64,000 nt of DNA from Coccinella septempunctata (GCF_907165205.1 NC_058194.1:8140730-8204729), one strand, 5' to 3'; positions 40,831 to 55,160 are shown, counted from the stretch's first letter. The notes: generated from the letters alone by a model not told the origin. Translations and numbers: made by a program.

Positions 40831-43800
40831 ATATCAATTCCTCGAAAACTGTTGGATCAATTCGAACCAAATCTTGAAACTGCACATAGTTTTCGGATTG
40901 AGAAGCACTTGTTGAATTTCAGTTCGATAGTTCAGATAGGAATTGAGATTTCAGTGGTCTATTCGGCAAAGTGTGATATCAATTCCTCAAAAACTGTTGG
41001 ATCAATTCGAACCAAATCTTGAAACTGCAAATAGTTTTCGAAATGAGATGCACATGTTGAATTTTAGATCGATAGTTCTGATAGGAATGGAGATTTCAGT
41101 AGTCGATTCGACAAAATATCATTTCAATTCCTAAGGAACTATTGGATCAATTCGAACCAAATCTTGAAAGTGCACATAGTTTTCGGATTGAGATGCACTT
41201 GTTGAATTTCAGTTCGATAGTTCAGATAGGAATTGAGATTTCAGTGGTCTATTCGGCAAAGTGTGATATCAATTCCTCAAAAACTGTTGGATCAATTCGA
41301 ACCAAATCTTGAAACTGCACATAGTTTTCGAAATGAGATGCACATGTTGAATTTCAGTTCGATAGTTCAGATAGGAATTGAGATTTCAGTGGTCAATTCG
41401 GCAAAGTGTGATATCAATTCCTCGAAAACTGTTGGATCAATTCGAACCAAATCTTGAAACAGCACATAGTTTTGGAATTGAACTATTGGATCAATTCGAA
41501 CCAAATCTTGAAACTGCACATAGTTTTCGAATTGAGATGCACATGTTGAATTTCCGTTCGATAGTTCAGATAGGAATTGAGATTTCAGTGGTCAATTCGG
41601 CAAAGTGTGATATCGATTCCTTGAAAACTGTTGGATCAATTCGAACCAAATCTTGAAACTGCACATAGTTTTCGAAATGAGATGCACATGTTGAATTTCA
41701 ATTCGATAGCTCAGATAGGAATTGAGATTACAGTGGTCAATTCGGCAAAGTGTGATATCAATTCCTCGAAAACTGTTGGATCAATTCGGACCAAATCTTG
41801 AAACTGTACATAGTTTTCGAATTGAGATGCACATGTTGAATTTCAGTTCGATAGTTCAGATAGGAATTGAGCATTCAGTGGTCAATTCGGCAAAGTGTGA
41901 TATCAATTCCTCGAAAACTGTTGGATCAATTCGAACCAAATCTTGAAATTTTACACCGTTTTCGAATTGAGATGCACATGTTGAATTTCAGTTCGATAGT
42001 TCTTATAGGAATTGATATTTCAGTGGACGATTCGACATAGTATCATTGGAATTCCTAAGGAACTATTGGATCAATTCGAACCAAATCTTGAAACTGCACA
42101 TAGTTTTCGAATTGAGATGCACAAGTTGAATTTCAGTTCGATAGTTCAGATAGGAATTGAGATTTCAGTGGTCAATTCGGCAAAGTGTGATATCAATTCC
42201 TCGAAAACTGTTGGATCAATTCGAACCAAATCTTGAAACAGCACATAGTTTTGGAATTGAACTATTGGATCAATTCGAACCAAATCTTGAAACTGCACAT
42301 AGTTTTCGAATTGAGATGCACATGTTGAATTTCCGTTCGATAGTTCAGATAGGAATTGAGATTTCAGTGGTCAATTCGGCAAAGTGTGATATCGATTCCT
42401 TGAAAACTGTTGGATCAATTCGAACCAAATCTTGAAACTGCACATAGTTTTCGGATTGAGATGCACTTGTTGAATTTCAGTTCGATAGTTCAGATAGGAA
42501 TTGAGATTTCAGTGGTCAATTCGGCAAAGTGTGATATCAATTCCTCGAAAACTGTTGGATCAATTCGAACCAAATCTTGAAACAGCACATAGTTTTGGAA
42601 TTGAACTATTGGATCAATTCGAACCAAATCTTAAAACTGCACATAGTTTTCGAAATGAGATGCACATGTTGAATAACAGTTCGATAGTTCAGATAGGAAT
42701 TTAGATTTCAGTGGTCAATTCGGCAAAGTGTGATATCAATTCCTCGAAAACTGTTGGATCAATTCGAACCAAATCTTGAAATTTTACACAGTTTTCGAAT
42801 TGAGATGCACATGTTGAATTTCAGTTCGATAGTTCAGATAGGAATTGAGGTTTCAGTTATCAATTCGGCAAAGTGTGATATCAATTCCTCAAAAACTGTT
42901 GGATCAATTCGAACCAAATCTTGAAACTGCACATAGTTTTCGAATTGAGATGCACATGTTGAATTTCAGTTCGATAGTTCAGATAGGAATTGAGATTTCA
43001 GTGGTCTATTCGGCAAAGTGTGATATCAATTGCTCAAAAACTTTTGGATCAATTCGAACCAAATCTTGAAACTGCACATAGTTTTCCAATTGAGATGCAC
43101 ATGTTGAATTTCAGTTCGATAGTTCAGATAGGAATCGAGATTTCAGTGGTCAATTCGGCAAAGTGTGATATCAATTCCTTGAAAACTGTTGGATCAATTC
43201 GAACCAAATCTTGAAACTGCACATAGTTTTCGAAATGAGATGCACATGTTGAATTTCAGTTCGATAGCTCAGATAGGAATTGAGATTTCAGTGGTCAATT
43301 CGGCAAAGTGTGATATCAATTCCTCGAAAACTGTTGGATCAATTCGGACCAAATCTTGAAACTGCACATAGTTTTCGAATTGAGATGCACATGTTGAATT
43401 TCAGTTCGATAGTTCAGATAGAAATTGAGATTTCAGTGGTCTATTCGGCAAAGTGTGATATCAATTCTTCGAAAACTGTTGGATCAATTCGAACCAAATC
43501 TTGAAATTTTACACAGTTTTCGAATTGGGATGCACATGTTGAATTTCAAGTCGATAGTTCTGATAGGAATTGAGATTTCAGTGGTCGATTCGACAAAGTA
43601 TCATTTCAATTCCTAAGGAACTATTGGATCAATTCGACCCAAATCTCGAAACTGTACACAGTTTTCGAATTGAGATGCACATGTTGAATTTCAGTTCGAT
43701 AGTTCAGATAGGAATTGAGATTTCAGTGGTCAATTCGGCAAAGTGTGATATCAATTCCTCAAAAACTGTTGGATCAATTCGAACCAAATCTTGAAACAGC

Positions 43801-44327
43801 ACATAGTTTTGGAATTGAGATGCACATGTTGAATTTCAAATCGATAGTTCAGATAGGAATTGAGATTTCAGTGGTCAATTCGGCTAAGTGTGATGTCAAT
43901 TCCTCGAAAACTGTTGGACCAATTCGACCCGAATCTTGAAACTGCACATAGTTTTCGAATTGAGATGCACATGTTGAATTTCAGATCGATAGTTCAGATA
44001 GGAATTGAGATTTCAGTGGACGATTCGACATAGTATCATTTGAATTCCTAAGGAACTATTGGATCAATTCGAACCAAATCTTGAAACTGCACATAGTTTT
44101 CGAATTGAGATGCACATGTTGAATTTCAGTTCGATAGTTCAGATAGGAATTGAGATTTCAGTGGTCAATTCGGCAAAGTGTGATATCAATTCCTTGAATA
44201 CTGTTGGATCAATTCGAATCAAATCTTGAAACTGCACATAGTTTTCGAAATGAGATGCACATAATGAATTTCAGTTCGATAGTTCAGATAGGAATTGAGA
44301 TTTCAGTGGTCAATTCGGCAAAGTGTG

Positions 44328-44332
44328 ATATC
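44328..44332 (+). other. Empty site of the 360-bp insert
   Basis: A single ATATC sits in the same HOR context as the filled sites: GATGCACATAATGAATTTC upstream and CGGATTGAGAAGCACTTG downstream. There is no insert. It shows the pre-insertion state or a gene-conversion loss. A second empty site is at 51542-51546. Confidence 0.85.
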
Positions 44333-44740
44333 AATTCCTCGAAAACTGTTGGATCAATTCGAACCAAATCTTGAAACTGCACATAGTTTTCGGATTGAGA
44401 AGCACTTGTTGAATTTCAGTTCGATAGTTCAGATAGGAATTGAGATTTCAGTGGTCTATTCGGCAAAGTGTGATATCAATTCCTCGAAAACTGTTGGATC
44501 AATTCGAACCAAATCTTGAAACTGCACATAGTTTTCGAATTGAGATGCACATGTTGAATTTCAGTTCGATAGTTCAGATAGGAATTGAGATTTCAGTGGT
44601 CAATTCGGCAAAGTGTGATATCAATTCCTCGAAAACTGTTGGATCAATTCGAACCAAATCTTGAAACTGCACATAGTTTTCGGATTGAGAAGCACTTGTT
44701 GAATTTCAGTTCGATAGTTCAGATAGGAATTGAGATTTCA

Positions 44741-44777
44741 GTGGTCAATAGACCACTTTGCCGAATACGGCAAAGTG
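44741..44777. repeat. Back-to-back hairpins, microinversion in a monomer
   Basis: In place of GTGGTCAATTCGGCAAAG the monomer reads GTGGTC-AATA-GACCAC directly followed by TTTGCCG-AATA-CGGCAAA. That gives two perfect hairpins with the same AATA loop (the second extends to CACTTTGCCG/CGGCAAAGTG, 44754-44777). The inserted 18 or so bases are minus-strand monomer sequence in permuted order, as expected from two template switches during replication. Confidence 0.85.
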
Positions 44778-47104
44778 TGATATCAATTCCTCAAAAACTG
44801 TTGGATCAATTCGAACCAAATCTTGAAACTGCAAATAGTTTTCGAAATGAGATGCACATGTTGAATTTTAGATCGATAGTTCTGATAGGAATGGAGATTT
44901 CAGTAGTCGATTCGACAAAATATCATTTCAATTCCTAAGGAACTATAGGATCAATTCGAACCAAATCTTGAAACTGCACATAGTTTTCGAATTGAGATGC
45001 ACATGTTGAATTTCCGTTCGATAGTTCAGATAGGAATTGAGATTTCAGTGGTCAATTCGGCAAAGTGTGATATCGATTCCTTGAAAACTGTTGGATCAAT
45101 TCGAACCAAATCTTGAAACTGCACATAGTTTTCGGATTGAGATGCACTTGTTGAATTTCAGTTCGATAGTTCAGATAGGAATTGAGATTTCAGTGGTCTA
45201 TTGGGCAAAGTGTGATATCAATTCCTCAAAAACTGTTGGATCAATTCGAACCAAATCTTGAAACTGCACATAGTTTTCGAAATGAGATGCACATGTTGAA
45301 TAACAGTTCGATAGTTCAGATAGGAATTGAGATTTCAGTGGTCAATTCGGCAAAGTGTGATATCGATTCCTTGAAAACTGTTGGATCAATTCGAACCAAA
45401 TCTTGAAACTGCACATAGTTTTCGGATTGAGATGCACTTGTTGAATTTCAGTTCGATAGTTCAGATAGGAATTGAGATTTCAGTGGTCAATTCGGCAAAG
45501 TGTGATATCAATTCCTCGAAAACTGTTGGATCAATTCGAACCAAATCTTGAAATTTTACACAGTTTTCGAATTGAGATGCACATGTTGAATTTCAGTTCG
45601 ATAGTTCAGATAGGAATTGAGATTTCAGTGGTCAATTCGGCAAAGTGTGATATCAATTCATCGAAAACTGTTGGATCAATTCGAACCAAATCTTGAAATC
45701 TTACACAGTTTTCGAATTGAGATGCACATGTTGAATTTCAGTTCGATAGTTCAGATGGGAATTGAGATTTCAGTTATCAATTCGGCAAAGTGTGATATCA
45801 ATTCCTCAAAAACTGTCGGATCAATTCGAACCAAATCTTGAAACTGCACATAGTTTTCGAAATGAGATGCACATGTTGAATTTCAGATCGTTAGTTCTGA
45901 TAGGAATGGAGATTTCAGTAGTCGATTCGACAAAATATAATTTCAATTCATAAGGAACTACTGGATCAATTCGACCCAAATCTCGAAACTGTACACAGTT
46001 TTCGAATTGAGATGCACATGTTGAATTTCAGTTCGATAGTTCAGATAGGAATTGAGATTTCAGTGGTCAATTCGGCAAAGTGTGATAACAATTCCTCGAA
46101 AACTGTTGGATCAATTCGAACCAAATCTTGAAACTGCACATAGTTTTCGAATTGAGATGCACATGTTGAATTTCAGTTCGATAGTTCAGATAGGAATTGA
46201 GATTTCAGTGGTCTATTCGGCAAAGTGTGATATCAATTCCTCGAAAACTGTTGGATCAATTCGAACCAAATCTTGAAATTTTACACAGTTTTCGAATTGG
46301 GATGCACATGTTGAATTTCAAGTCGATAGTTCTGATAGGAATTGAGATTTCAGTGGTCGATTCGACAAAGTATCATTTCAATTCCTAAGGAACTATTAGA
46401 TCAATTCGACCCAAATCTCGAAACTGTACACAGTTTTCGAATTGAGATGCACATGTTGAATTTCAGTTCGATAGTTCAGATAGGAATTGAGATTTCAGTG
46501 GTCAATTCGGCAAAGTGTGATATCAATTCCTCAAAAACTGTTGGGTCAATTCGAACCAAATCTTGAAACAGCACATAGTTTTGGAATTGAGATGCACATG
46601 TTGAATTTCAAATCGATAGTTCAGATAGGAATTGAGATTTCAGTGGTCAATTCGGCTAAGTGTGATGTCAATTCCTCGAAAACTGTTGGACCAATTCGAC
46701 CCGAATCTTGAAACTGCACATAGTTTTCGAATTGAGATGCACATGTTGAATTTCAGATCGATAGTTCAGATAGGAATTGAGATTTCAGTGGACGATTCGA
46801 CATAGTATCATTTGAATTCCTTAGGAACTATTGGATCAATTCGAACCAGATCTTGAAACTGCACATAGTTTTCGAATTGAGATGCACATGTTGAATTTCA
46901 GTTCGATAGTTCAGATAGGAATTGAGATTTTAGTGGTCAATTCGGCAAAGTGTGATATCAATTCCTTGAATACTGTTGGATCAATTCGAACCAAATCTTG
47001 AAACTGCACATAGTTTTCGAAATGAGATGCACATAATGAATTTCAGTTCGATAGTTCAGATAGGAATTGAGATTTCAGTGGTCAATTCGGCAAAGTGTGA
47101 TATC

Positions 47105-47464
47105 TTTGGCGGTATGTGCTGGGGTGAGTTCACGCTATTTGAGGAAATGCGTGCTCTTGGGGTGATTGTTTCGTCCCACTGCTAGGGTCGGACTCATCAG
47201 GTAGGTTAATGAACCCTAGCAGCTACCTACGACAATCGCCGAAGCAGCGTAGTTTGTGCCTGCTATAAACGCCGGTTACGTCGAGGGTATAGAGTGTTGC
47301 GTCGCCGGTGGCGCCATCGTTTGGCGTATGCTGCACCGCAATAGACGTATAATCTACCCTGTGATCGCAACCGTCGTGCGCAGTGATGCCATCGTTTGGC
47401 TACCCTTGGTACCATCATGGTGAGATGGAGTATTCCTCTACCATGGGTACAACTACGCCGCCAC
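47105..47464 (-). mobile_element. 360-bp hammerhead-bearing insert, copy 2
   Basis: Identical or nearly so to copy 1, at an offset of exactly 6634 bp, with the same ATATC flanks and the same host monomers. It therefore arose by duplication of the surrounding HOR rather than by a new insertion. Confidence 0.88.
47164..47237 (-). ncRNA. Type III hammerhead ribozyme, copy 2
   Basis: Same sequence as copy 1 in all core positions, stems and both kissing-loop strands. Predicted cut is between 47231 and 47230 on the minus strand. Confidence 0.92.
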
Positions 47465-50400
47465 ATATCAATTCCTCGAAAACTGTTGGATCAATTCGAA
47501 CCAAATCTTGAAACTGCACATAGTTTTCGGATTGAGAAGCACTTGTTGAATTTCAGTTCGATAGTTCAGATAGGAATTGAGATTTCAGTGGTCTATTCGG
47601 CAAAGTGTGATATCAATTCCTCAAAAACTGTTGGATCAATTCGAACCAAATCTTGAAACTGCAAATAGTTTTCGAAATGAGATGCACATGTTGAATTTTA
47701 GATCGATAGTTCTGATAGGAATGGAGATTTCAGTAGTCGATTCGACAAAATATCATTTCAATTCCTAAGGAACTATTGGATCAATTCGAACCAAATCTTG
47801 AAACTGCACATAGTTTTCGAATTGTGATGCACATGGTGAATTTCTGTTCGATAGTTCTGATAGGAATTGAGATTTCAGTGATCAATTCGGCAAAGTGTGA
47901 TATCAATTCATTGAAAACTGTTAGATCAATTCGAACCAAATCTTGAAAGTGCACATAGTTTTCGGATTGAGATGCACTTGTTGAATTTCAGTTCGATAGT
48001 TCAGATAGGAATTGAGATTTCAGTGGTCTATTCGGCAAAGTGTGATATCAATTCCTCAAAAACTGTTGGATCAATTCGAACCAAATCTTGAAACTGCACA
48101 TAGTTTTCGAAATGAGATGCACATGTTGAATTTCAGTTCGATAGTTCAGATAGGAATTGAGATTTCAGTGGTCAATTCGGCAAAGTGTGATATCAATTCC
48201 TCGAAAACTGTTGGATCAATTCGAACCAAATCTTGAAACAGCACATAGTTTTGGAATTGAACTATTGGATCAATTCGAACCAAATCTTGAAACTGCACAT
48301 AGTTTTCGAATTGAGATGCACATGTTGAATTTCCGTTCGATAGTTCAGATAGGAATTGAGATTTCAGTGGTCAATTCGGCAAAGTGTGATATCGATTCCT
48401 TGAAAACTGTTGGATCAATTCGAACCAAATCTTGAAACTGCACATAGTTTTCGAAATGAGATGCACATGTTGAATTTCAATTCGATAGCTCAGATAGGAA
48501 TTGAGATTACAGTGGTCAATTCGGCAAAGTGTGATATCAATTCCTCGAAAACTGTTGGATCAATTCGGACCAAATCTTGAAACTGTACATAGTTTTCGAA
48601 TTGAGATGCACATGTTGAATTTCAGTTCGATAGTTCAGATAGGAATTGAGCATTCAGTGGTCAATTCGGCAAAGTGTGATATCAATTCCTCGAAAACTGT
48701 TGGATCAATTCGAACCAAATCTTGAAATTTTACACCGTTTTCGAATTGAGATGCACATGTTGAATTTCAGTTCGATAGTTCTTATAGGAATTGATATTTC
48801 AGTGGACGATTCGACATAGTATCATTGGAATTCCTAAGGAACTATTGGATCAATTCGAACCAAATCTTGAAACTGCACATAGTTTTCGAATTGAGATGCA
48901 CAAGTTGAATTTCAGTTCGATAGTTCAGATAGGAATTGAGATTTCAGTGGTCAATTCGGCAAAGTGTGATATCAATTCCTCGAAAACTGTTGGATCAATT
49001 CGAACCAAATCTTGAAACAGCACATAGTTTTGGAATTGAACTATTGGATCAATTCGAACCAAATCTTGAAACTGCACATAGTTTTCGAATTGAGATGCAC
49101 ATGTTGAATTTCCGTTCGATAGTTCAGATAGGAATTGAGATTTCAGTGGTCAATTCGGCAAAGTGTGATATCGATTCCTTGAAAACTGTTGGATCAATTC
49201 GAACCAAATCTTGAAACTGCACATAGTTTTCGGATTGAGATGCACTTGTTGAATTTCAGTTCGATAGTTCAGATAGGAATTGAGATTTCAGTGGTCAATT
49301 CGGCAAAGTGTGATATCAATTCCTCGAAAACTGTTGGATCAATTCGAACCAAATCTTGAAACAGCACATAGTTTTGGAATTGAACTATTGGATCAATTCG
49401 AACCAAATCTTAAAACTGCACATAGTTTTCGAAATGAGATGCACATGTTGAATAACAGTTCGATAGTTCAGATAGGAATTTAGATTTCAGTGGTCAATTC
49501 GGCAAAGTGTGATATCAATTCCTCGAAAACTGTTGGATCAATTCGAACCAAATCTTGAAATTTTACACAGTTTTCGAATTGAGATGCACATGTTGAATTT
49601 CAGTTCGATAGTTCAGATAGGAATTGAGGTTTCAGTTATCAATTCGGCAAAGTGTGATATCAATTCCTCAAAAACTGTTGGATCAATTCGAACCAAATCT
49701 TGAAACTGCACATAGTTTTCGAATTGAGATGCACATGTTGAATTTCAGTTCGATAGTTCAGATAGGAATTGAGATTTCAGTGGTCTATTCGGCAAAGTGT
49801 GATATCAATTGCTCAAAAACTTTTGGATCAATTCGAACCAAATCTTGAAACTGCACATAGTTTTCCAATTGAGATGCACATGTTGAATTTCAGTTCGATA
49901 GTTCAGATAGGAATCGAGATTTCAGTGGTCAATTCGGCAAAGTGTGATATCAATTCCTTGAAAACTGTTGGATCAATTCGAACCAAATCTTGAAACTGCA
50001 CATAGTTTTCGAAATGAGATGCACATGTTGAATTTCAGTTCGATAGCTCAGATAGGAATTGAGATTTCAGTGGTCAATTCGGCAAAGTGTGATATCAATT
50101 CCTCGAAAACTGTTGGATCAATTCGGACCAAATCTTGAAACTGCACATAGTTTTCAGATTGAGATGCACATGTTGAATTTCAGTTCGATAGTTCAGATAG
50201 GAATTGAGATTTCAGTGGTCAATTCGGCAAAGTGTGATATCAATTCCTCGAAAACTGTTGGATCAATTCGAACCAAATCTTGAAACTGCACATAGTTTTC
50301 GGATTGAGAAGCACTTGTTGAATTTCAGTTCGATAGTTCAGATAGGAATTGAGATTTCAGTGGTCTATTCGGCAAAGTGTGATATCAATTGCTCAAAAAC

Positions 50401-51541
50401 TTTTGGATCAATTCGAACCAAATCTTGAAACTGCACATAGTTTTCGGATTGAGAAGCACTTGTTGAATTTCAGTTCGATAGCTCAGATAGGAATTGAGAT
50501 TTTAGTGGTCAATTCGGCAAAGTGTGATATCAATTCCTCGAAAACTGTTGGATCAATTCGAACCAAATCTTGAAACTGCACATAGTTTTCGAATTGAGAT
50601 GCACATGTTGAATTTCAGTTCGATAGTTCAGATAGAAATTGAGATTTCAGTGGTCTATTCGGCAAAGTGTGATATCAATTCTTCGAAAACTGTTGGATCA
50701 ATTCGAACCAAATCTTGAAATTTTACACAGTTTTCGAATTGGGATGCACATGTTGAATTTCAAGTCGATAGTTCTGATAGGAATTGAGATTTCAGTGGTC
50801 GATTCGACAAAGTATCATTTCAATTCCTAAGGAACTATTGGATCAATTCGACCCAAATCTCGAAACTGTACACAGTTTTCGAATTGAGATGCACATGTTG
50901 AATTTCAGTTCGATAGTTCAGATAGGAATTGAGATTTCAGTGGTCAATTCGGCAAAGTGTGATATCAATTCCTCAAAAACTGTTGGATCAATTCGAACCA
51001 AATCTTGAAACAGCACATAGTTTTGGAATTGAGATGCACATGTTGAATTTCAAATCGATAGTTCAGATAGGAATTGAGATTTCAGTGGTCAATTCGGCTA
51101 AGTGTGATGTCAATTCCTCGAAAACTGTTGGACCAATTCGACCCGAATCTTGAAACTGCACATAGTTTTCGAATTGAGATGCACATGTTGAATTTCAGAT
51201 CGATAGTTCAGATAGGAATTGAGATTTCAGTGGACGATTCGACATAGTATCATTTGAATTCCTAAGGAACTATTGGATCAATTCGAACCAAATCTTGAAA
51301 CTGCACATAGTTTTCGAATTGAGATGCACATGTTGAATTTCAGTTCGATAGTTCAGATAGGAATTGAGATTTCAGTGGTCAATTCGGCAAAGTGTGATAT
51401 CAATTCCTTGAATACTGTTGGATCAATTCGAATCAAATCTTGAAACTGCACATAGTTTTCGAAATGAGATGCACATAATGAATTTCAGTTCGATAGTTCA
51501 GATAGGAATTGAGATTTCAGTGGTCAATTCGGCAAAGTGTG

Positions 51542-51546
51542 ATATC
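51542..51546 (+). other. Empty site of the 360-bp insert (second)
   Basis: A single ATATC in the diagnostic host monomer, 7214 bp after the empty site at 44328. The flanks match those of the filled sites, apart from HOR-specific substitutions. Confidence 0.83.
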
Positions 51547-51954
51547 AATTCCTCGAAAACTGTTGGATCAATTCGAATCAAATCTTGAAACTGCACATAG
51601 TTTTCGGATTGAGAAGCACTTGTTGAATTTCAGTTCGATAGTTCAGATAGGAATTGAGATTTCAGTGGTCTATTCGGCAAAGTGTGATATCAATTCCTCG
51701 AAAACTGTTGGATCAATTCGAACCAAATCTTGAAACTGCACATAGTTTTCGAATTGAGATGCACATGTTGAATTTCAGTTCGATAGTTCAGATAGGAATT
51801 GAGATTTCAGTGGTCAATTCGGCAAAGTGTGATATCAATTCCTCGAAAACTGTTGGATCAATTCGAACCAAATCTTGAAACTGCACATAGTTTTCGGATT
51901 GAGATGCACATGTTGAATTTCAGTTCGATAGTTCAGATAGGAATTGAGATTTCA

Positions 51955-51991
51955 GTGGTCAATAGACCACTTTGCCGAATACGGCAAAGTG
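51955..51991. repeat. Back-to-back hairpins, second copy
   Basis: Same structure as at 44741: GTGGTC-AATA-GACCAC, then TTTGCCG-AATA-CGGCAAA. It lies exactly 7214 bp downstream and was copied with the HOR. Confidence 0.85.
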
Positions 51992-54900
51992 TGATATCAA
52001 TTCCTCAAAAACTGTTGGATCAATTCGAACCAAATCTTGAAACTGCAAATAGTTTTCGAAATGAGATGCACATGTTGAATTTTAGATCGATAGTTCTGAT
52101 AGGAATGGAGATTTCAGTAGTCGATTCGACAAAATATCATTTCAATTCCTAAGGAACTATAGGATCAATTCGAACCAAATCTTGAAACTGCACATAGTTT
52201 TCGAATTGTGATGCACATGGTGAATTTCTGTTCGATAGTTCTGATAGGAATTGAGATTTCAGTGATCAATTCGGCAAAGTGTGATATCAATTCATTGAAA
52301 ACTGTTAGATCAATTCGAACCAAATCTTGAAAGTGCACATAGTTTTCGGATTGAGATGCACTTGTTGAATTTCAGTTCGATAGTTCAGATAGGAATTGAG
52401 ATTTCAGTGGTCTATTCGGCAAAGTGTGATATCAATTCCTCAAAAACTGTTGGATCAATTCGAACCAAATCTTGAAACTGCACATAGTTTTCGAAATGAG
52501 ATGCACATGTTGAATTTCAGCTCGATAGTTCAGATAGGAATTGAGATTTCAGTGGTCAATTCGGCAAAGTGTGATATCAATTCCTCGAAAACTGTTGGAT
52601 CAATTCGAACCAAATCTTGAAACAGCACATAGTTTTGGAATTGAACTATTGGATCAATTCGAACCAAATCTTGAAACTGCACATAGTTTTCGAATTGAGA
52701 TGCACATGTTGAATTTCCGTTCGATAGTTCAGATAGGAATTGAGATTTCAGTGGTCAATTCGGCAAAGTGTGATATCGATTCCTTGAAAACTGTTGGATC
52801 AATTCGAACCAAATCTTGAAACTGCACATAGTTTTCGAAATGAGATGCACATGTTGAATTTCAATTCGATAGCTCAGATAGGAATTGAGATTACAGTGGT
52901 CAATTCGGCAAAGTGTGATATCAATTCCTCGAAAACTGTTGGATCAATTCGGACCAAATCTTGAAACTGTACATAGTTTTCGGATTGAGATGCACATGTT
53001 GAATTTCAGTTCGATAGTTCAGATAGGAATTGAGCATTCAGTGGTCAATTCGGCAAAGTGTGATATCAATTCCTCGAAAACTGTTGGATCAATTCGAACC
53101 AAATCTTGAAATTTTACACCGTTTTCGAATTGAGATGCACATGTTGAATTTCAGTTCGATAGTTCTTATAGGAATTGATATTTCAGTGGACGATTCGACA
53201 AAGTATCATTGGAATTCCTAAGGAACTATTGGATCAATTCGAACCAAATCTTGAAACTGCACATAGTTTTCGAATTGAGATGCACAAGTTGAATTTCAGT
53301 TCGATAGTTCAGATAGGAATTGAGATTTCAGTGGTCAATTCGGCAAAGTGTGATATCAATTCCTCGAAAACTGTTGGATCAATTCGAACCAAATCTTGAA
53401 ACAGCACATAGTTTTGGAATTGAACTATTGGATCAATTCGAACCAAATCTTGAAACTGCACATAGTTTTCGAATTGAGATGCACATGTTGAATTTCCGTT
53501 CGATAGTTCAGATAGGAATTGAGATTTCAGTGGTCAATTCGGCAAAGTGTGATATCGATTCCTCAAAAACTGTTGGATCAATTCGAACCAAATCTTGAAA
53601 CTGCACATAGTTTTCGAAATGAGATGCACATGTTGAATAACAGTTCGATAGTTCAGATAGGAATTGAGATTTCAGTGGTCAATTCGGCAAAGTGTGATAT
53701 CAATTCCTCGAAAACTGTTGGATCAATTCGAACCAAATCTTGAAATTTTACACAGTTTTCGAATTGAGATGCACATGTTGAATTTCAGTTCGATAGTTCA
53801 GATAGGAATTGAGATTTCAGTGGTCAATTCGGCAAAGTGTGATATCAATTCATCGAAAACTGTTGGATCAATTCGAACCAAATCTTGAAATCTTACACAG
53901 TTTTCGAATTGAGATGCACATGTTGAATTTCACTTCGATAGTTCAGATGGGAATTGAGATTTCAGTTATCAATTCGGCAATGTGTGATATCAATTCCTCA
54001 AAAACTGTCGGATCAATTCGAACCAAATCTTGAAACTGCACATAGTTTTCGAAATGAGATGCACATGTTGAATTTCAGATCGTTAGTTCTGATAGGAATG
54101 GAGATTTCAGTAGTCGATTCGACAAAATATAATTTCAATTCATAAGGAACTACTGGATCAATTCGACCCAAATCTCGAAACTGTACACAGTTTTCGAATT
54201 GAGATGCACATGTTGAATTTCAGTTCGATAGTTCAGATAGGAATTGAGATTTCAGTGGTCAATTCGGCAAAGTGTGATAACAATTCCTCGAAAACTGTTG
54301 GATCAATTCGAACCAAATCTTGAAACTGCACATAGTTTTCGAATTGAGATGCACATGTTGAATTTCAGTTCGATAGTTCAGATAGGAATTGAGATTTCAG
54401 TGGTCTATTCGGCAAAGTGTGATATCAATTCCTCGAAAACTGTTGGATCAATTCGAACCAAATCTTGAAACTGCACATAGTTTTCGAATTGAGATGCACA
54501 TGTTGAATTTCAGTTCGATAGTTCAGATAGGAATTGAGATTTCAGTGGTCGATTCGACAAAGTATCATTTCAATTCCTAAGGAACTATTGGATCAATTCG
54601 ACCCAAATCTCGAAACTGTACACAGTTTTCGAATTGAGATGCACATGTTGAATTTCAGTTCGATAGTTCAGATAGGAATTGAGATTTCAGTGGTCAATTC
54701 GGCAAAGTGTGATATCAATTCCTCAAAAACTGTTGGATCAATTCGAACCAAATCTTGAAACAGCACATAGTTTTGGAATTGAGATGCACATGTTGAATTT
54801 CAAATCGATAGTTCAGATAGGAATTGAGATTTCAGTGGTCAATTCGGCTAAGTGTGATGTCAATTCCTCGAAAACTGTTGGACCAATTCGACCCGAATCA

Positions 54901-55136
54901 TGAAACTGCACATAGTTTTCGAATTGAGATGCACATGTTGAATTTCAGATCGATAGTTCAGATAGGAATTGAGATTTCAGTGGACGATTCGACATAGTAT
55001 CATTTGAATTCCTAAGGAACTATTGGATCAATTCGAACCAAATCTTGAAACTGCACATAGTTTTCGAATTGAGATGCACATGTTGAATTTCAGTTCGATA
55101 GTTCAGATAGGAATTGAGATTTTAGTCATTGCTGTA

Positions 55137-55150
55137 TCCCGTTACCGGGA
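55137..55150 (-). other. 3'-end hairpin of the retrotransposon
   Basis: TCCCG and CGGGA pair perfectly over 5 bp around a 4-base loop, about 10 bases from the 3' end of the element RNA. In several LINE families a 3'-terminal stem-loop is recognised by the element's own reverse transcriptase. That role is inferred here from position only. Confidence 0.5.
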
Positions 55151-55160
55151 ATAAATCTAC

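Larger units (their letters stand above)
37995..55126 (+). repeat. 145-bp satellite array, block D, left part
   Basis: Plus-orientation monomers arranged in large duplications. Matching monomers are 6344, 6489, 6634, 6779 and 7214 bp apart along the block. These offsets differ by multiples of 145, so whole monomers were gained or lost after the duplication. A recurring mark is a 54-bp partial monomer joined at GGAATTGAACTATTGG (38591, 41469, 42247, 42591, 48248, 49026, 49371, 52630, 53412, approximate; also 60535 and 63421). The block carries two copies of the 360-bp insert and is interrupted at 55127 by the retrotransposon. Confidence 0.96.

Noticed and set aside
40629..40832. Arginine-rich 67-codon minus frame and 69/86-codon plus frames in the 360-bp insert
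   Set aside because: They overlap the ribozyme or run into satellite, use the satellite for part of their length, and have no recognisable domain.
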